Numbered from the stretch's first letter, positions 26,089 to 35,753 are shown. The stretch is DNA of 64,000 nt from DASXQK01 sp963724385 (GCA_963724385.1 CAVRUJ010000002.1:310001-374000); one strand, 5' to 3'. The notes: generated by a model not told the origin, from the letters alone. Numbers and translations are program-made.

Positions 26089-27273
26089 ATGGCAAACGAC
26101 GCATCCGAGCTTCGCGGCAATTGGAACTACCCGACCACCATCCGTTTCGGCGTGGGGCGCATCGCCGAGCTGCCCGAGGCCTGCAAGCAGCTGGGCTTCA
26201 AGAAGCCCCTGCTGGTGACCGATCCGGGCCTCGCCAAGCTCCCCATGGTCCAGCAAGCGATCGCGGCCAACAAGGCGGCGGGGCTGCCGACCGGGCTGTT
26301 CAGCGACATCAAGGGCAATCCGGTCTCCAAGAACGTCGAGGACGGCTTGAAGGCGTTCCGCGCCGGCGGCCATGACGGCATCATCGCGTTTGGTGGCGGC
26401 AGCGCGCTCGACGCGGCCAAGACCATCGCCTTCATGGCCGGGCAGAAGCGGCCGATGTGGGACTTCGAGGACATCGGCGACAATTGGAAGCGGGCCGATC
26501 CCGCCGGCATCGTCGCCAGCATCGCCGTGCCGACGACATCGGGCACGGGCTCCGAGGTAGGCCGGGCCTCGGTCATCCTCAACGAGGAGAGCCACACCAA
26601 GAAGATCATCTTCCATCCCATGATGCTGCCCTCGATCGTCATTTCCGATCCGGCGTTGACCGTGGGATTGCCCCCGCACATCACGGCCGCCACCGGCATG
26701 GACGCGCTTGCCCATTGCCTGGAAGCCTATTGCGCGCCCGGTTTCCACCCGATGGCCGAGGGCATCGCGGTCGAAGGCACGCGCCTGGTCAAGGAAGCGC
26801 TGCCGACCGCGGTCAAGGATGGCAAGAACCTGGCGGCGCGGGCCAAGATGATGGCAGCGGCGAGCATGGGGGCGACCGCCTTCCAGAAGGGCCTGGGCGC
26901 GATCCATGCGCTGAGCCACCCCGTGGGCGCCATCTACGACACCCATCACGGACTCACCAACGCCGTGGTCATGCCCTATGTGCTGGAGTTCAACCGCCAG
27001 GCCATCGACCAGAAGATGACGCGGCTCGCCGCCTGGCTCGGCCTGCCCCACCCCTCCTTCAAGGCGGTGATGGACTGGGTGCTGGCCCTGCGCAAGGAAA
27101 TCGGCATTCCCCACACCCTGAAGGACATCGGAGTCGGTCGGGACCGCATCGACGAGTTGTCGGAGATGGCGGCAGTCGATCCGACGGCGGGTGGCAATCC
27201 GGTGCCCATCGGCGTGCCGGAACTGAAGCGGATGTTCATCGCCAGCATCGAAGGCAAGCTGGCGGCGGCCTGA
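26089..27273 (+). CDS. iron-containing alcohol dehydrogenase
   Basis: Group III (Fe-ADH) enzyme of 394 residues. NAD-binding GGGSALDAAK lies near residue 103. The metal ligands are in SDPALTVGLPP, TGMDALAHCLEAY, GAIHALSHPVGAIYDTHHG. AAGGA precedes the ATG at good spacing. It is the last gene of the cluster, 56 bases after the kinase, and converges on a lipoprotein gene. It probably converts a primary or secondary alcohol to the aldehyde or ketone used by the neighbouring ALDH. Confidence 0.93.
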   Translation: MANDASELRGNWNYPTTIRFGVGRIAELPEACKQLGFKKPLLVTDPGLAKLPMVQQAIAANKAAGLPTGLFSDIKGNPVSKNVEDGLKAFRAGGHDGIIAFGGGSALDAAKTIAFMAGQKRPMWDFEDIGDNWKRADPAGIVASIAVPTTSGTGSEVGRASVILNEESHTKKIIFHPMMLPSIVISDPALTVGLPPHITAATGMDALAHCLEAYCAPGFHPMAEGIAVEGTRLVKEALPTAVKDGKNLAARAKMMAAASMGATAFQKGLGAIHALSHPVGAIYDTHHGLTNAVVMPYVLEFNRQAIDQKMTRLAAWLGLPHPSFKAVMDWVLALRKEIGIPHTLKDIGVGRDRIDELSEMAAVDPTAGGNPVPIGVPELKRMFIASIEGKLAAA

Positions 27274-27328
27274 AGCAGGACGAAGCAGCCGAGGCGGCCG
27301 GCGACGCGGCCGCCCCTCGCGCTTTCGA

Positions 27329-28768
27329 TCAATTCATCGGCATCGGCTTGCCGTTGATCAGGGTCTTGCCATCCTGATCGAGGGTCACCTTGAACCTGTC
27401 GATCTTGTTGCCGGCGGCGTCCGTGCCGGGATCGCTCAACTGCTGCATCTGCTGGAGTGTGCTGACGATCTGATCCTTCTGCGGATCGCCGGTATATTGA
27501 GACAGCCGGGCGACGATTGCGCTGATGTCGCTGATCTGAAGATTGAGAGTTCCGCTGCCACCCATGGCCGCGCCCTGCAGGATCTGGGACTGGCCGTCGA
27601 ACTTGGCGGTGAAGGCCGGCGCCGTCACCGTGCCGTCTGTGACATAAATCTTGGTCTGCGCCTGGGCGAAGGCCTGATCCATGACGCCGGCCATGGCCAT
27701 GCCCGCGCCCATGAGAGCGGTCTGGTCGGTCGCATCCACATTGGCGAGGTTCTTGCCGGCCAGCGCGATGGCATTGCCCAGCGGCACGTCGTCGGCCCCG
27801 TACTTGAAGCCGAAGTCGGTAGGCACGAGATCGGCGCCGGACGGTCCGATCATCGCCTTCAGGTCGGGGATCGACAGCGCGGCGTATTTCAGCCCCGACA
27901 GCAACTTGGACTTCGGCTGGTCGAGGCCGTCGAGGCCGAAGTCGAAATTCAGGCTGCCGAGAGAGAACAGCGTCTGAGTGCCCTGGGAAACGCTGGTCTT
28001 GCCGAGCGCGATGGCGAATTTCACCGATTTGATCAGGCTCAGCAGTTTGCCGAGCAAGGGGACTACCTGGTCCGCCTTGCCGCTCGCGGCCGCCTTCTTC
28101 CAGTCGTCCCGCATCGCGAGGATTTCGGCCATCTTGGCGCCGGCGGCGTTGGAGGTGATGGCGAGATCGGCGACGCTCGCTTGACCGTCCTTGCTCGTGA
28201 GCGCGATCTGCTTGGCCGACAAGTTGGCGTTCTGATCCCAGCCGTTCTGGCCGCCGTCAGTGGAGGCGACTTGATACCCCACGGCGGTGCCAGTCAGAAT
28301 GTCGCCGGAGGATGGCTGGGTGGCGGTTATGGACTTGAACAGAATGTCGGTATTGAGGATCACGCCCATATTCTTGGACCAGCTTCCGCCGGCATGATCG
28401 AGATCGAGGGCCAGCTTGGCCAGCTCAGTGCCGTCTGAGCCCTTGATGTCGAGCGAGGTCGGCAGGACGACGTCGCTGAACTTGCGCATGTCGTCGCCGT
28501 CGGGCGTGATCTTGAAGGTGACCTTGCCGAAGTCGATCGGCGCCGAGCCGGCGATGGGAGCGGCCAACTTGTCGATGCTGGCGTCGAAGACGTCGCCATC
28601 GGGCGTTACCGTCACGTCGCCGTACGTGAATTGCTTGTCCGCCGCGGCGGTCTTGGCCAGGAGATCCTGCAGCTCCTGCTGCAGAGCCTTCGCCTGTTCG
28701 GCCTTCTTGTCGCCGCATCCCGCCAGCGCCACCAGCAGGATGAGGCCGAATGTCCAGTGCTTTCTCAT
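27329..28768 (-). CDS. hypothetical lipoprotein
   Basis: 479 residues. The N-terminus MRKHWTFGLILLVALAGCGDKK is a clear type II signal peptide with lipobox LAGC, so the mature protein is lipid-anchored at Cys18. The rest is a beta-rich repeating polypeptide: segments such as GDVTVTPDGDVFDASID, GKVTFKITPDGDDM, KYAALSIPDLKAMIG. It ends KVTLDQDGKTLINGKPMPMN, a C-terminal pattern seen in DUF2125/DUF945-like periplasmic proteins. No function can be assigned. It is monocistronic between convergent Fe-ADH and upstream PutA. Confidence 0.75.
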   Translation of the reverse strand: MRKHWTFGLILLVALAGCGDKKAEQAKALQQELQDLLAKTAAADKQFTYGDVTVTPDGDVFDASIDKLAAPIAGSAPIDFGKVTFKITPDGDDMRKFSDVVLPTSLDIKGSDGTELAKLALDLDHAGGSWSKNMGVILNTDILFKSITATQPSSGDILTGTAVGYQVASTDGGQNGWDQNANLSAKQIALTSKDGQASVADLAITSNAAGAKMAEILAMRDDWKKAAASGKADQVVPLLGKLLSLIKSVKFAIALGKTSVSQGTQTLFSLGSLNFDFGLDGLDQPKSKLLSGLKYAALSIPDLKAMIGPSGADLVPTDFGFKYGADDVPLGNAIALAGKNLANVDATDQTALMGAGMAMAGVMDQAFAQAQTKIYVTDGTVTAPAFTAKFDGQSQILQGAAMGGSGTLNLQISDISAIVARLSQYTGDPQKDQIVSTLQQMQQLSDPGTDAAGNKIDRFKVTLDQDGKTLINGKPMPMN

Positions 28769-28864
28769 GATGACCCCTCGGTTCCGACCAAGCCCCTCTT
28801 ATAGGCCAGAAGCATGTCAAAAACGAGGTGGCTTGGACGCGGAAGGGTATTTGTTGCGGATGCG

Positions 28865-31800
28865 TTAAGAATGCCGGTCCGCGCCGGCGGCATCGGCCGC
28901 TTCTTCCTGCAGCGACAGGAGCGAAGCGTTGCCGCCGGCCGCCGTGGTATCGACGGCAAGGCTTCGCTCGACCGCGAAGCGGGGCAGGTAGTGAGGCCCG
29001 CCAGCCTTGGGGCCCGTGCCCGACAGGCGCTCGCCCCCGAAGGGCTGCACGCCCACCACCGCCCCGATCATGTTGCGGTTCACATATGTGTTACCGATGC
29101 GAAGCCGCTCATGGATATGGCGGACGGTGGCATCGATCCGGCTGTGGATGCCCAAGGTGAGGCCGTAGCCGAGGCCGTCGATGGCATCGAGCAGCTCGTC
29201 CAGCCGATCCTGGCGGAAGCGCACCACATGCAGGATTGGCCCGAACACCTCGCGCTCCAAAACGCCGGGCCGGTCGATCTCGAAGGCCGCGGGCGCCAGG
29301 AAGGTTCCGTTGGCGCAGTCGGGGCCAAGCGGCAGCTCATAGATCTTCTTCGCCTCGCGCGCCATGCGCCGGGCATGGGCCTGGAGCGTTTCGCGCGCCG
29401 GTTCATCGATCACCGGCCCGACGTCGGTCGATAGCAGGCCCGGATCCCCGACCCGAAGCTCGGCCATGGCGCCGGCCAGCATGGCGATGAGCTTGTCGGC
29501 GATGTCGGACTGAACGCAAAGGATGCGCAAGGCCGAGCAGCGCTGACCGGCGCTCTGGAACGAAGACGTCAGGACGTCGCGCACGACCTGCTCGGGCAAG
29601 GCCGAGGAATCGACGATCATGGCGTTCTGTCCGCCGGTCTCGGCGATGAGCGCGGCGAGCGGTCCGTTGCGGCCGGCGAGCGACCGGTTGATCCCCTGAG
29701 CCACCTCGGTCGAGCCGGTGAAGGCCACACCGGCGATGCGCGGGTCGGCGACCAGCGGTGCGCCGACGCTTGGCCCGTCGCCCGGCAGGAGGTGGAGCAC
29801 GTCGCCCGGCACGCCGGCGCGGTGGAGCAGCTCGACCGCTCGCATGGCGATGAGGGGAGTCTGCTCCGCCGGCTTGGCGACCACGGCGTTGCCGGCGGCG
29901 AGCGCGGCCGAGACCTGGCCGGTGAAAATGGCGAGCGGGAAATTCCACGGACTGATGCAGGCGAAGACGCCGCGCCCGTTGAGCATGAGCTGGTTGCGCT
30001 CGCCCGTCGGCCCGGGCAGCGCCAGCGGGTTGGCGAAATCGGCCCGGGCGCGGGCGGCGTAGTAGCGCAGGAAATCCACCGCCTCGCGGACCTCGGCCAG
30101 GGCATCGGGAATGGTCTTGCCCGCTTCTCGTACCGCAAGCGCCATCAGCGCCGGCGCATCCTGCTCCATCAGATCGGAGGCCCGCTCCAGGCATTGGGCG
30201 CGCGTCTCGGCCCCGGCATCGTTCCAGCTCCGTTGGGCGCGCAAGGCCCGGGCCAAGGCCTGATCCACCGCAGCTGCGTCCGCCTTGATCACTTCGCCCA
30301 CCTGCCGGCGCCGGTCGGAGGGATCGAAGAGGGGCCTGGCCTTCCCGCTTCGCGCGGCGCCGCCGATCATGGGCGCCGCAAGATGCGCCTCCCCCGCCGC
30401 CCGCGCCATCGCTTCGGCCAAGGGAACGAGCCGGTTCAAATCCGTAAGGTCGATGCCGGCGGAATTGCGCCGGTCGCTACCGAACAGCGCCTCGGGCAGC
30501 GGGATTCTCGGATGCGGCTTATGGGCGAGGCGCTGCACCCGAGCGACCGGATCGCCCACGATCTCGCTGATGGGCAGTTTCTCGTCGACGATGCGGTTGA
30601 CGAAAGAGGTGTTGGCGCCGTTCTCCAGCAGCCGCCGCACGAGATAGGCCAGCAGGTCTTCATGGCTGCCGACGGGCGCATAGACGCGGCAGGGGTGGCC
30701 GCTCGAATCGGGCGCGACGATGTGGTCGTAGAGGGACTCTCCCATGCCATGCAGGCGCTGGAATTCGAAGTCGCGCCGGTTGCCTGCCATCTCCATTACG
30801 GCCGCCAAGGTATGGGCGTTGTGGGTGGCGAACTGGGGATAGAAGGCATCGGCATCGGCCAGAAGGCGCTTGGCCGCCGCGATGTAGGAAACGTCGGTCG
30901 AGGCCTTGCGGGTGAAGACGGGGTAGCCCGGAAGCCCGCGCTCCTGGCTCTGCTTGACCTCGCTGTCCCAATAGGCGCCCTTGACCAGGCGGACCATGAG
31001 GCGCCGGCCACGGCGCCTGGCCATTGCGGAGAGCCAGTCGATCAGAGGCAAGATGCGCTTCTGATAACCTTGGATGGCGAGGCCGAAGCCGTTCCAGCCG
31101 GCAAGCGAAGGATCGCCGGCCACGGCCTCGATGACATCGAGGGAGAGATCCAGGCGCTCGGCCTCTTCGGCGTCGACGGTGAAGCCGATGTTGGCCTCCT
31201 TGGCCAGGCGCGCCAGCGCGGCCACGCGCGGCGCCAGCTCCTCCATGGCGCGCCGGCTCTGGGCGAACTCGTAGCGCGGATGGAGGGCCGAGAGCTTGAC
31301 CGAAATGCCGGGCCCCTCGATGGGTCCACGGCCCGCGGCGGCGGCGCCGATGGCGGCGATAGCGGCGCGGTAGGAGCGGTCGTAGCGCTCGGCGTCCGCG
31401 GCGGTGCGCGCGGCCTCGCCCAGCATGTCATAGGAATAGCGGTAGCCGCGCTTCTCCGCCGCCCTGGCCCGATCGAGAGCCTCGCCGATGTCGCGGCCCA
31501 TGACGAACTGGCGCCCCAGGATGCGCATGGCCTGGGTCACCGCCTGGCGGATCACGGGCTCGCCGCTGCGCGCAACCAGCCGGCGCAGCACGCCTCCCAG
31601 ATCTTCGGCCGACTGGTCGAGGCGGATGATCCGGCCGGTCAGCATGAGCGCCCAGGTGGAGGCGTTGACGAAGAGGGATTCGCTGGAGCCCAGATGCTTC
31701 TGCCAGTCGGCGCCGGCGAGCTTGTCCTTGATCAGGAGATTGGCCGTCTCGGCATCGGGAATCCGCAGCAGCGCCTCGGCGAGGCACATCAGCACCACGC

Positions 31801-32056
31801 CTTCGCGGCTCGACAGTTCGTACTCATGCAGGAAGGCGTCGAGCCCGCCCTGGCCGAGGCGGGCACTTCGCACCTTCTGGACCAGGTCGCGAGCTTTTGC
31901 AGCGATGCGGTCGAGCGTGGCGGCCGGCAACTCGGCCGCCGCCAGCAGGCGCTCGACCACCGCGGTCTCGTCCTCGCGATAGGCAGCGCGGAGCGCGGCG
32001 CGGAGTGGATCGGGCGGCGGCGGCGGGGTAGCGAAGATCATCGGCGGGGAAGCCAT
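28865..32056 (-). CDS. putA: bifunctional proline dehydrogenase / L-glutamate gamma-semialdehyde dehydrogenase
   Basis: 1063-residue trifunctional-type enzyme minus its DNA-binding part. It oxidises proline to glutamate using FAD and NAD with substrate channelling. The PRODH barrel spans about residues 90-470 (RLMVRLVKGAYWDSEVK, FATHNAHT). The P5C dehydrogenase spans about 540-1030, with the nucleophile Cys840 in SAGQRCSALR and ETGGQNAMIVDSS upstream. The N-terminal ribbon-helix-helix of the autoregulatory E. coli form is absent, so expression must be controlled otherwise. No Lrp-type PutR is adjacent. The upstream gap carries the mazF stump. Confidence 0.96.
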   Translation of the reverse strand: MASPPMIFATPPPPPDPLRAALRAAYREDETAVVERLLAAAELPAATLDRIAAKARDLVQKVRSARLGQGGLDAFLHEYELSSREGVVLMCLAEALLRIPDAETANLLIKDKLAGADWQKHLGSSESLFVNASTWALMLTGRIIRLDQSAEDLGGVLRRLVARSGEPVIRQAVTQAMRILGRQFVMGRDIGEALDRARAAEKRGYRYSYDMLGEAARTAADAERYDRSYRAAIAAIGAAAAGRGPIEGPGISVKLSALHPRYEFAQSRRAMEELAPRVAALARLAKEANIGFTVDAEEAERLDLSLDVIEAVAGDPSLAGWNGFGLAIQGYQKRILPLIDWLSAMARRRGRRLMVRLVKGAYWDSEVKQSQERGLPGYPVFTRKASTDVSYIAAAKRLLADADAFYPQFATHNAHTLAAVMEMAGNRRDFEFQRLHGMGESLYDHIVAPDSSGHPCRVYAPVGSHEDLLAYLVRRLLENGANTSFVNRIVDEKLPISEIVGDPVARVQRLAHKPHPRIPLPEALFGSDRRNSAGIDLTDLNRLVPLAEAMARAAGEAHLAAPMIGGAARSGKARPLFDPSDRRRQVGEVIKADAAAVDQALARALRAQRSWNDAGAETRAQCLERASDLMEQDAPALMALAVREAGKTIPDALAEVREAVDFLRYYAARARADFANPLALPGPTGERNQLMLNGRGVFACISPWNFPLAIFTGQVSAALAAGNAVVAKPAEQTPLIAMRAVELLHRAGVPGDVLHLLPGDGPSVGAPLVADPRIAGVAFTGSTEVAQGINRSLAGRNGPLAALIAETGGQNAMIVDSSALPEQVVRDVLTSSFQSAGQRCSALRILCVQSDIADKLIAMLAGAMAELRVGDPGLLSTDVGPVIDEPARETLQAHARRMAREAKKIYELPLGPDCANGTFLAPAAFEIDRPGVLEREVFGPILHVVRFRQDRLDELLDAIDGLGYGLTLGIHSRIDATVRHIHERLRIGNTYVNRNMIGAVVGVQPFGGERLSGTGPKAGGPHYLPRFAVERSLAVDTTAAGGNASLLSLQEEAADAAGADRHS

Positions 32057-32116
32057 GGCCGCTTGTGTTAGCGGGTCGCGGGAGAGGCGGCAAGTGGGCG
32101 GCGGGAGGGGCGTCGG

Positions 32117-32146
32117 CTAGCCGGCCCAGACTTCGCCACGTTTCAT
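32117..32146 (-). pseudogene. mazF toxin remnant (nine codons)
   Basis: An ATG overlaps the mazE-like stop codon (ATGA) exactly where a MazF toxin should start. It encodes MKRGEVWAG followed by TAG. MKRGEVW is the typical opening of MazF/PemK toxins. The remaining roughly 100 codons are missing and putA begins 61 bases further on. The toxin gene is therefore deleted, leaving only its translational-coupling start. Confidence 0.7.
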
Positions 32147-32367
32147 TTGGCAGGTCCGTCGGAGACCGCGTCGATGAAAGCCTGATCGGCTTTCGCCTGT
32201 GAGCTGCGGCCAACCGCAAGCGCTTGCCGATGCGCCTCGGCCGCAAAAGCCTGAGAACGCATGTCGGGTACCCAGATCTGGATCGGCCTTAACCCCTGCG
32301 CGCGCAAACTTGCCCGGTGCACCCGCATCTTGTCGCGTGATGAGCGTGGCTGGCGCGTTGCGTCCAT
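32143..32367 (-). CDS. MazE-like antitoxin (DUF3018 family), orphan
   Basis: 74-residue protein (MDATRQPRSSRDKMRVHRAS...) containing the DUF3018 core RVHRASLRAQGLRPIQIWVPD and a C-terminal toxin-binding-like helix (AKADQAFIDAVSDG). ATG 32367 is preferred; an upstream TTG (32398-32400) would extend it. The cognate toxin is reduced to nine codons, so this gene is either decaying or retained for regulation or cross-neutralisation. It lies just downstream of dnaE2. Confidence 0.75.
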   Translation of the reverse strand: MDATRQPRSSRDKMRVHRASLRAQGLRPIQIWVPDMRSQAFAAEAHRQALAVGRSSQAKADQAFIDAVSDGPAK

Positions 32368-32435
32368 GGTCTGGTCCCGTCGATGGTTACATGTAGCCAA
32401 TCATAAGCAGGGCAGACAACCAATGAGCAATCTGC

Positions 32436-35400
32436 CTAATGAAAATCCCGCGACCGGTACGGCAGTTCCCGCGCGTCGTAGCCGGGGCGGCGGACCTCGT
32501 CGGCGCGGGCAAGCGGCGGGTTGAGCAACGTCTCGCCGCGGGCGAGTTCGCCTAACAGAAAACTCAAATCCATCAGCCGGTCGGCGACGACATGGACGAC
32601 CAGTCCCTCGCGCTGGAGTCGCCCGGCGACGCCGATGAGCCTGCCCGCCAGCACCGTGCGGCGGTAGCGCTCGAAGACCCGGGGCCAGATGACGATGTTG
32701 GCGACGCCGGTCTCGTCCTCCAGGGTGGCGAAGATGACGCCGCTCGCCGTGCCTGGGCGCTGGCGCACCAGCACCAGACCGGCGACGCCCAGCTTGGCGC
32801 CATCGGCCTTCTCGGCCAGCGCCGCGGCGGGCAGGCCATAGGCGGCAGGAAGCCGGCCGCGCAGCAGGGCGAGCGGATGGCTCTTCAAGGAGAGATGCAG
32901 GCTCGCATAGTCTTCGGCCACATGCTCGGGCAACGCCATGGCCGGGAGCGGGGCCGGCGCTTCGACCCCCTGCTCCTCTTCGCCGGCAGCGGCGAAGATG
33001 GGGAGCGGCGCCTCACCCAGGCCCTTCAAGGCCCAGAGCGCCTCGCGCCGGTCGAGGCCCATGGAGCGGCAGGCATCGGCGCGCGCGATGGCTTCGAGCG
33101 CGCGGTGCGTAAGGCCGGCGCGCCGCCAGAGCGCGGTCGCATCGGCATAGCCGTTGCCGCGGCGCTCGACGAGACGCCCCGCCTCCTCTTCGCTCAGGCC
33201 CTTGATCTGGCGCAGGCCCAGGCGAAGGCCGAAGCCGCCGGCCGGCTCCAAGCTGCAATCCCAGTCGCTCAGGTTCACATCGGGCGGCAGGACCTCGACG
33301 CCATGCTCGGCGGCGTCGCGCACGATCTGGGCCGGGGCATAGAAGCCCATGGGCTGGCTGTTGAGGAGGGCGCAGGCGAAGACGGCCGGGTAGTGGCATT
33401 TGAACCAGGCCGAGACATAGGCGAGCAAGGCGAAGCTCGCGGCATGGCTTTCGGGAAAGCCGTATTCGCCGAAGCCCTCGATCTGGCGGAAGCAGCGCTC
33501 GGCGAAATCGCGCTCATAGCCGCGCGCCACCATGCCCTCCACCATCTTGACCTGGAAATTGTGGATGGTGCCGGTCTTGCGGAAGGTGGCCATGGCCCGG
33601 CGCAGCTGGTCGGCCTCGCCCGGCGTGAACCCGGCGGCGACGATGGCGATGCGCATCGCCTGCTCCTGGAAGAGGGGCACGCCCAGCGTCTTGCCCAGCA
33701 CCTCGGCCAGCTCGGGCTTGGGGAAGACGACCGGCTCCTTGCCGTCCCGCCGGCGCAGATAGGGATGGACCATGTCGCCCTGGATCGGGCCCGGGCGCAC
33801 GATCGCGACCTCGATGACCAGATCGTAGAAGGTCTTGGGCTTGAGGCGCGGCAGCATGGTCATCTGGGCCCGGCTCTCGACCTGGAACACGCCGATGGAA
33901 TCGGCGCGCGAGAGCATGGCGTAGACGGCGGGATCCTCGGGCGGAATCCCGGCGAGATCGAGGGCGCGGCCGTAATGGCGCTGGAGCAGGGCGAAGCCCT
34001 TGGCGAGGCAGGTCAGCATGCCGAGCGCGAGTACGTCGACCTTGAGGATGCCGAGCGCGTCCAGGTCGTCCTTGTCCCATTCCACCACCGTGCGCTCGGC
34101 CATGGCGGCGTTCTCAATCGGCACCAGTTCCTCGAGCGGCCCGCGGGTCATGACGAAGCCGCCCACATGCTGGGAGAGATGGCGGGGAAAGCCGATGAGC
34201 TCGGCCGAGAGCGCCAGGGTCTGCCTCAGGCGCGGCGATCGGGGATCGAGCCCGAGCTCGCGCACGCGTTCCTCTTCCAGGCCTTTGCTGCTCCAGCCCC
34301 AGACGGCGCCGGAGAGCGCCGCCACCGTATCGAGGGAAAGCCCCATGGCCTTGCCCACCTCGCGCAGGGCCGAGCGGCTGCGATAGCAGATCACGGTCGC
34401 CGCCAGCCCGGCCCGCTCGCGGCCGTATTTGGCGTAGACATACTGGATCACCTCCTCGCGCCGCTCATGTTCGAAATCGACATCGATGTCCGGCGGCTCG
34501 TTGCGCGCGGCGCTGATGAAGCGCTCGAACAGGAGATCCATCTGGGCCGGATCGACGGCGGTGATGCCGAGGCAATAGCAGACGGCGGAATTGGCGGCCG
34601 AGCCGCGGCCCTGGCAGAGGATGCCTTGGCCGCGGGCGAAGCGGACGATGTCGTGGACGGTGAGGAAATAGGGCGCGTAGCCGAGCTGCCCGACGAGGGC
34701 GAGCTCGTGATCGATGAGGCGCTTCACCTTGTCGGGAACGCCATCCGGATAGCGCTCGCCCGCCCCGCGCCAGGCGAGATGGACGAGCTGCTCCTGGGGC
34801 GTCCGGCCCTCCTCGGTCAGCTCATGGGGGTATTCATAGCGCAGCTCGTCGAGGGAAAAGCGGCAGCGCGCGGCGATCGCAACCGTGCGGGCGATGGCGT
34901 CCGGATGATCGGCGAAGAGCCGCGCCATCTCCGCCGCCGGTTTCAGGTGCCGCTCGGCGTTGGCGAACAGGCGGTAGCCCGCCTCGTCGATGGTGCAATG
35001 CTCGCGGATGCAGGTGAGCAGATCCTGCAACGGCCGGCGCGCCGGCCCATGGGCATGCACGTCGTTGACCGCGACCAGCGGAGTGCCGTGGCGCCCGGCC
35101 AGGCGCGCGAGCCGCGCCAGACGCCGGTCATCGTCGCCGCGATAGAGATGCTGGCCCGCGAGATGGACCTGGCCGGGAAAGCGGCCGGCGAGCTGGTCGA
35201 GAAGAGAACCGAGGCAAGCCTCGTCGGCGAGCGCGCCTTCGGGAAGGACGATCAGGATCAGGCCTTCGCCATGGGTCTCGAGATCGGCGAGATCGAGATG
35301 GCATTCGCCCTTGGGCGCCCGCCGTCGCCCCAGCGTGATCAGCCGGCAGAGCCGGCCATAGGCGGCGCGATCGGTCGGATAGGCGAGCAGGCTGCGCCCG

Positions 35401-35693
35401 CAGCGGAAATCGAGCCGCGCGCCGACGACGAAGCGCAGGCCCGCCTCCTTGGCCGCGCTATGGGCCCGCACCACGCCGGCGAGGCTGTTGCGGTCGGTGA
35501 GCGCCATGGCCGAAAGGCCGAGGGCGGCGGCGCGGGCCGCCAGCTCCTCGGGATGGGAAGCCCCGCGCAGGAAGCTGAAGTTGCTGGTGACCTGCAGCTC
35601 GGCGTAGGGAAACTCACCGCCCCCTTGAGGGATCGAGCCGCAAAGCGGATCGATGGCGGCGCGAAGCGCCGGGTGGGGATGGAGCGTCCCCAC
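32436..35693 (-). CDS. dnaE2: error-prone DNA polymerase DnaE2
   Basis: C-family polymerase used in SOS mutagenesis with ImuA/ImuB, about 1085 residues. The PHP domain begins YAELQVTSNFSFLRGASHPEEL. The catalytic palm has PPDIDVDFEHERREEVIQY and FQEQAMRIAIVAAGF. The C-terminal OB domain has GVIFATLEDETGVANIVIWP. No standard start is found close to YAELQ. The nearest in-frame candidate is GTG 35693, preceded by GGAA, which adds 34 residues derived from repeat-like DNA (GTLHPHPALRAAIDPLCGSI...). The open frame continues upstream into imuB. Mature function is probably intact. Confidence 0.93.
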   Translation of the reverse strand: MGTLHPHPALRAAIDPLCGSIPQGGGEFPYAELQVTSNFSFLRGASHPEELAARAAALGLSAMALTDRNSLAGVVRAHSAAKEAGLRFVVGARLDFRCGRSLLAYPTDRAAYGRLCRLITLGRRRAPKGECHLDLADLETHGEGLILIVLPEGALADEACLGSLLDQLAGRFPGQVHLAGQHLYRGDDDRRLARLARLAGRHGTPLVAVNDVHAHGPARRPLQDLLTCIREHCTIDEAGYRLFANAERHLKPAAEMARLFADHPDAIARTVAIAARCRFSLDELRYEYPHELTEEGRTPQEQLVHLAWRGAGERYPDGVPDKVKRLIDHELALVGQLGYAPYFLTVHDIVRFARGQGILCQGRGSAANSAVCYCLGITAVDPAQMDLLFERFISAARNEPPDIDVDFEHERREEVIQYVYAKYGRERAGLAATVICYRSRSALREVGKAMGLSLDTVAALSGAVWGWSSKGLEEERVRELGLDPRSPRLRQTLALSAELIGFPRHLSQHVGGFVMTRGPLEELVPIENAAMAERTVVEWDKDDLDALGILKVDVLALGMLTCLAKGFALLQRHYGRALDLAGIPPEDPAVYAMLSRADSIGVFQVESRAQMTMLPRLKPKTFYDLVIEVAIVRPGPIQGDMVHPYLRRRDGKEPVVFPKPELAEVLGKTLGVPLFQEQAMRIAIVAAGFTPGEADQLRRAMATFRKTGTIHNFQVKMVEGMVARGYERDFAERCFRQIEGFGEYGFPESHAASFALLAYVSAWFKCHYPAVFACALLNSQPMGFYAPAQIVRDAAEHGVEVLPPDVNLSDWDCSLEPAGGFGLRLGLRQIKGLSEEEAGRLVERRGNGYADATALWRRAGLTHRALEAIARADACRSMGLDRREALWALKGLGEAPLPIFAAAGEEEQGVEAPAPLPAMALPEHVAEDYASLHLSLKSHPLALLRGRLPAAYGLPAAALAEKADGAKLGVAGLVLVRQRPGTASGVIFATLEDETGVANIVIWPRVFERYRRTVLAGRLIGVAGRLQREGLVVHVVADRLMDLSFLLGELARGETLLNPPLARADEVRRPGYDARELPYRSRDFH

Positions 35694-35710
35694 GATCTTT
35701 CCGTCCTGTG

Positions 35711-35753
35711 GCTCACCCCCCTCCCCAACCCTCCCCCACAAGGGGGGAGGGAG
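35711..35753. repeat. GC-rich palindromic repeat between imuB and dnaE2
   Basis: CCCTCCCCC (35729-35737) pairs with GGGGGAGGG (35743-35751). Similar C-rich/G-rich hairpins (CTCCCCAACCCTCCCCC type) are dispersed in many alphaproteobacterial genomes. A second small hairpin, CCGCTTTGCGG, lies just downstream near 35636-35646, inside the extended dnaE2 frame. Only a single copy of each is seen in this window. Confidence 0.6.

Noticed and set aside
29792..32071. A 759-codon plus-strand frame over putA
   Set aside because: Antisense shadow of a clearly identified enzyme.
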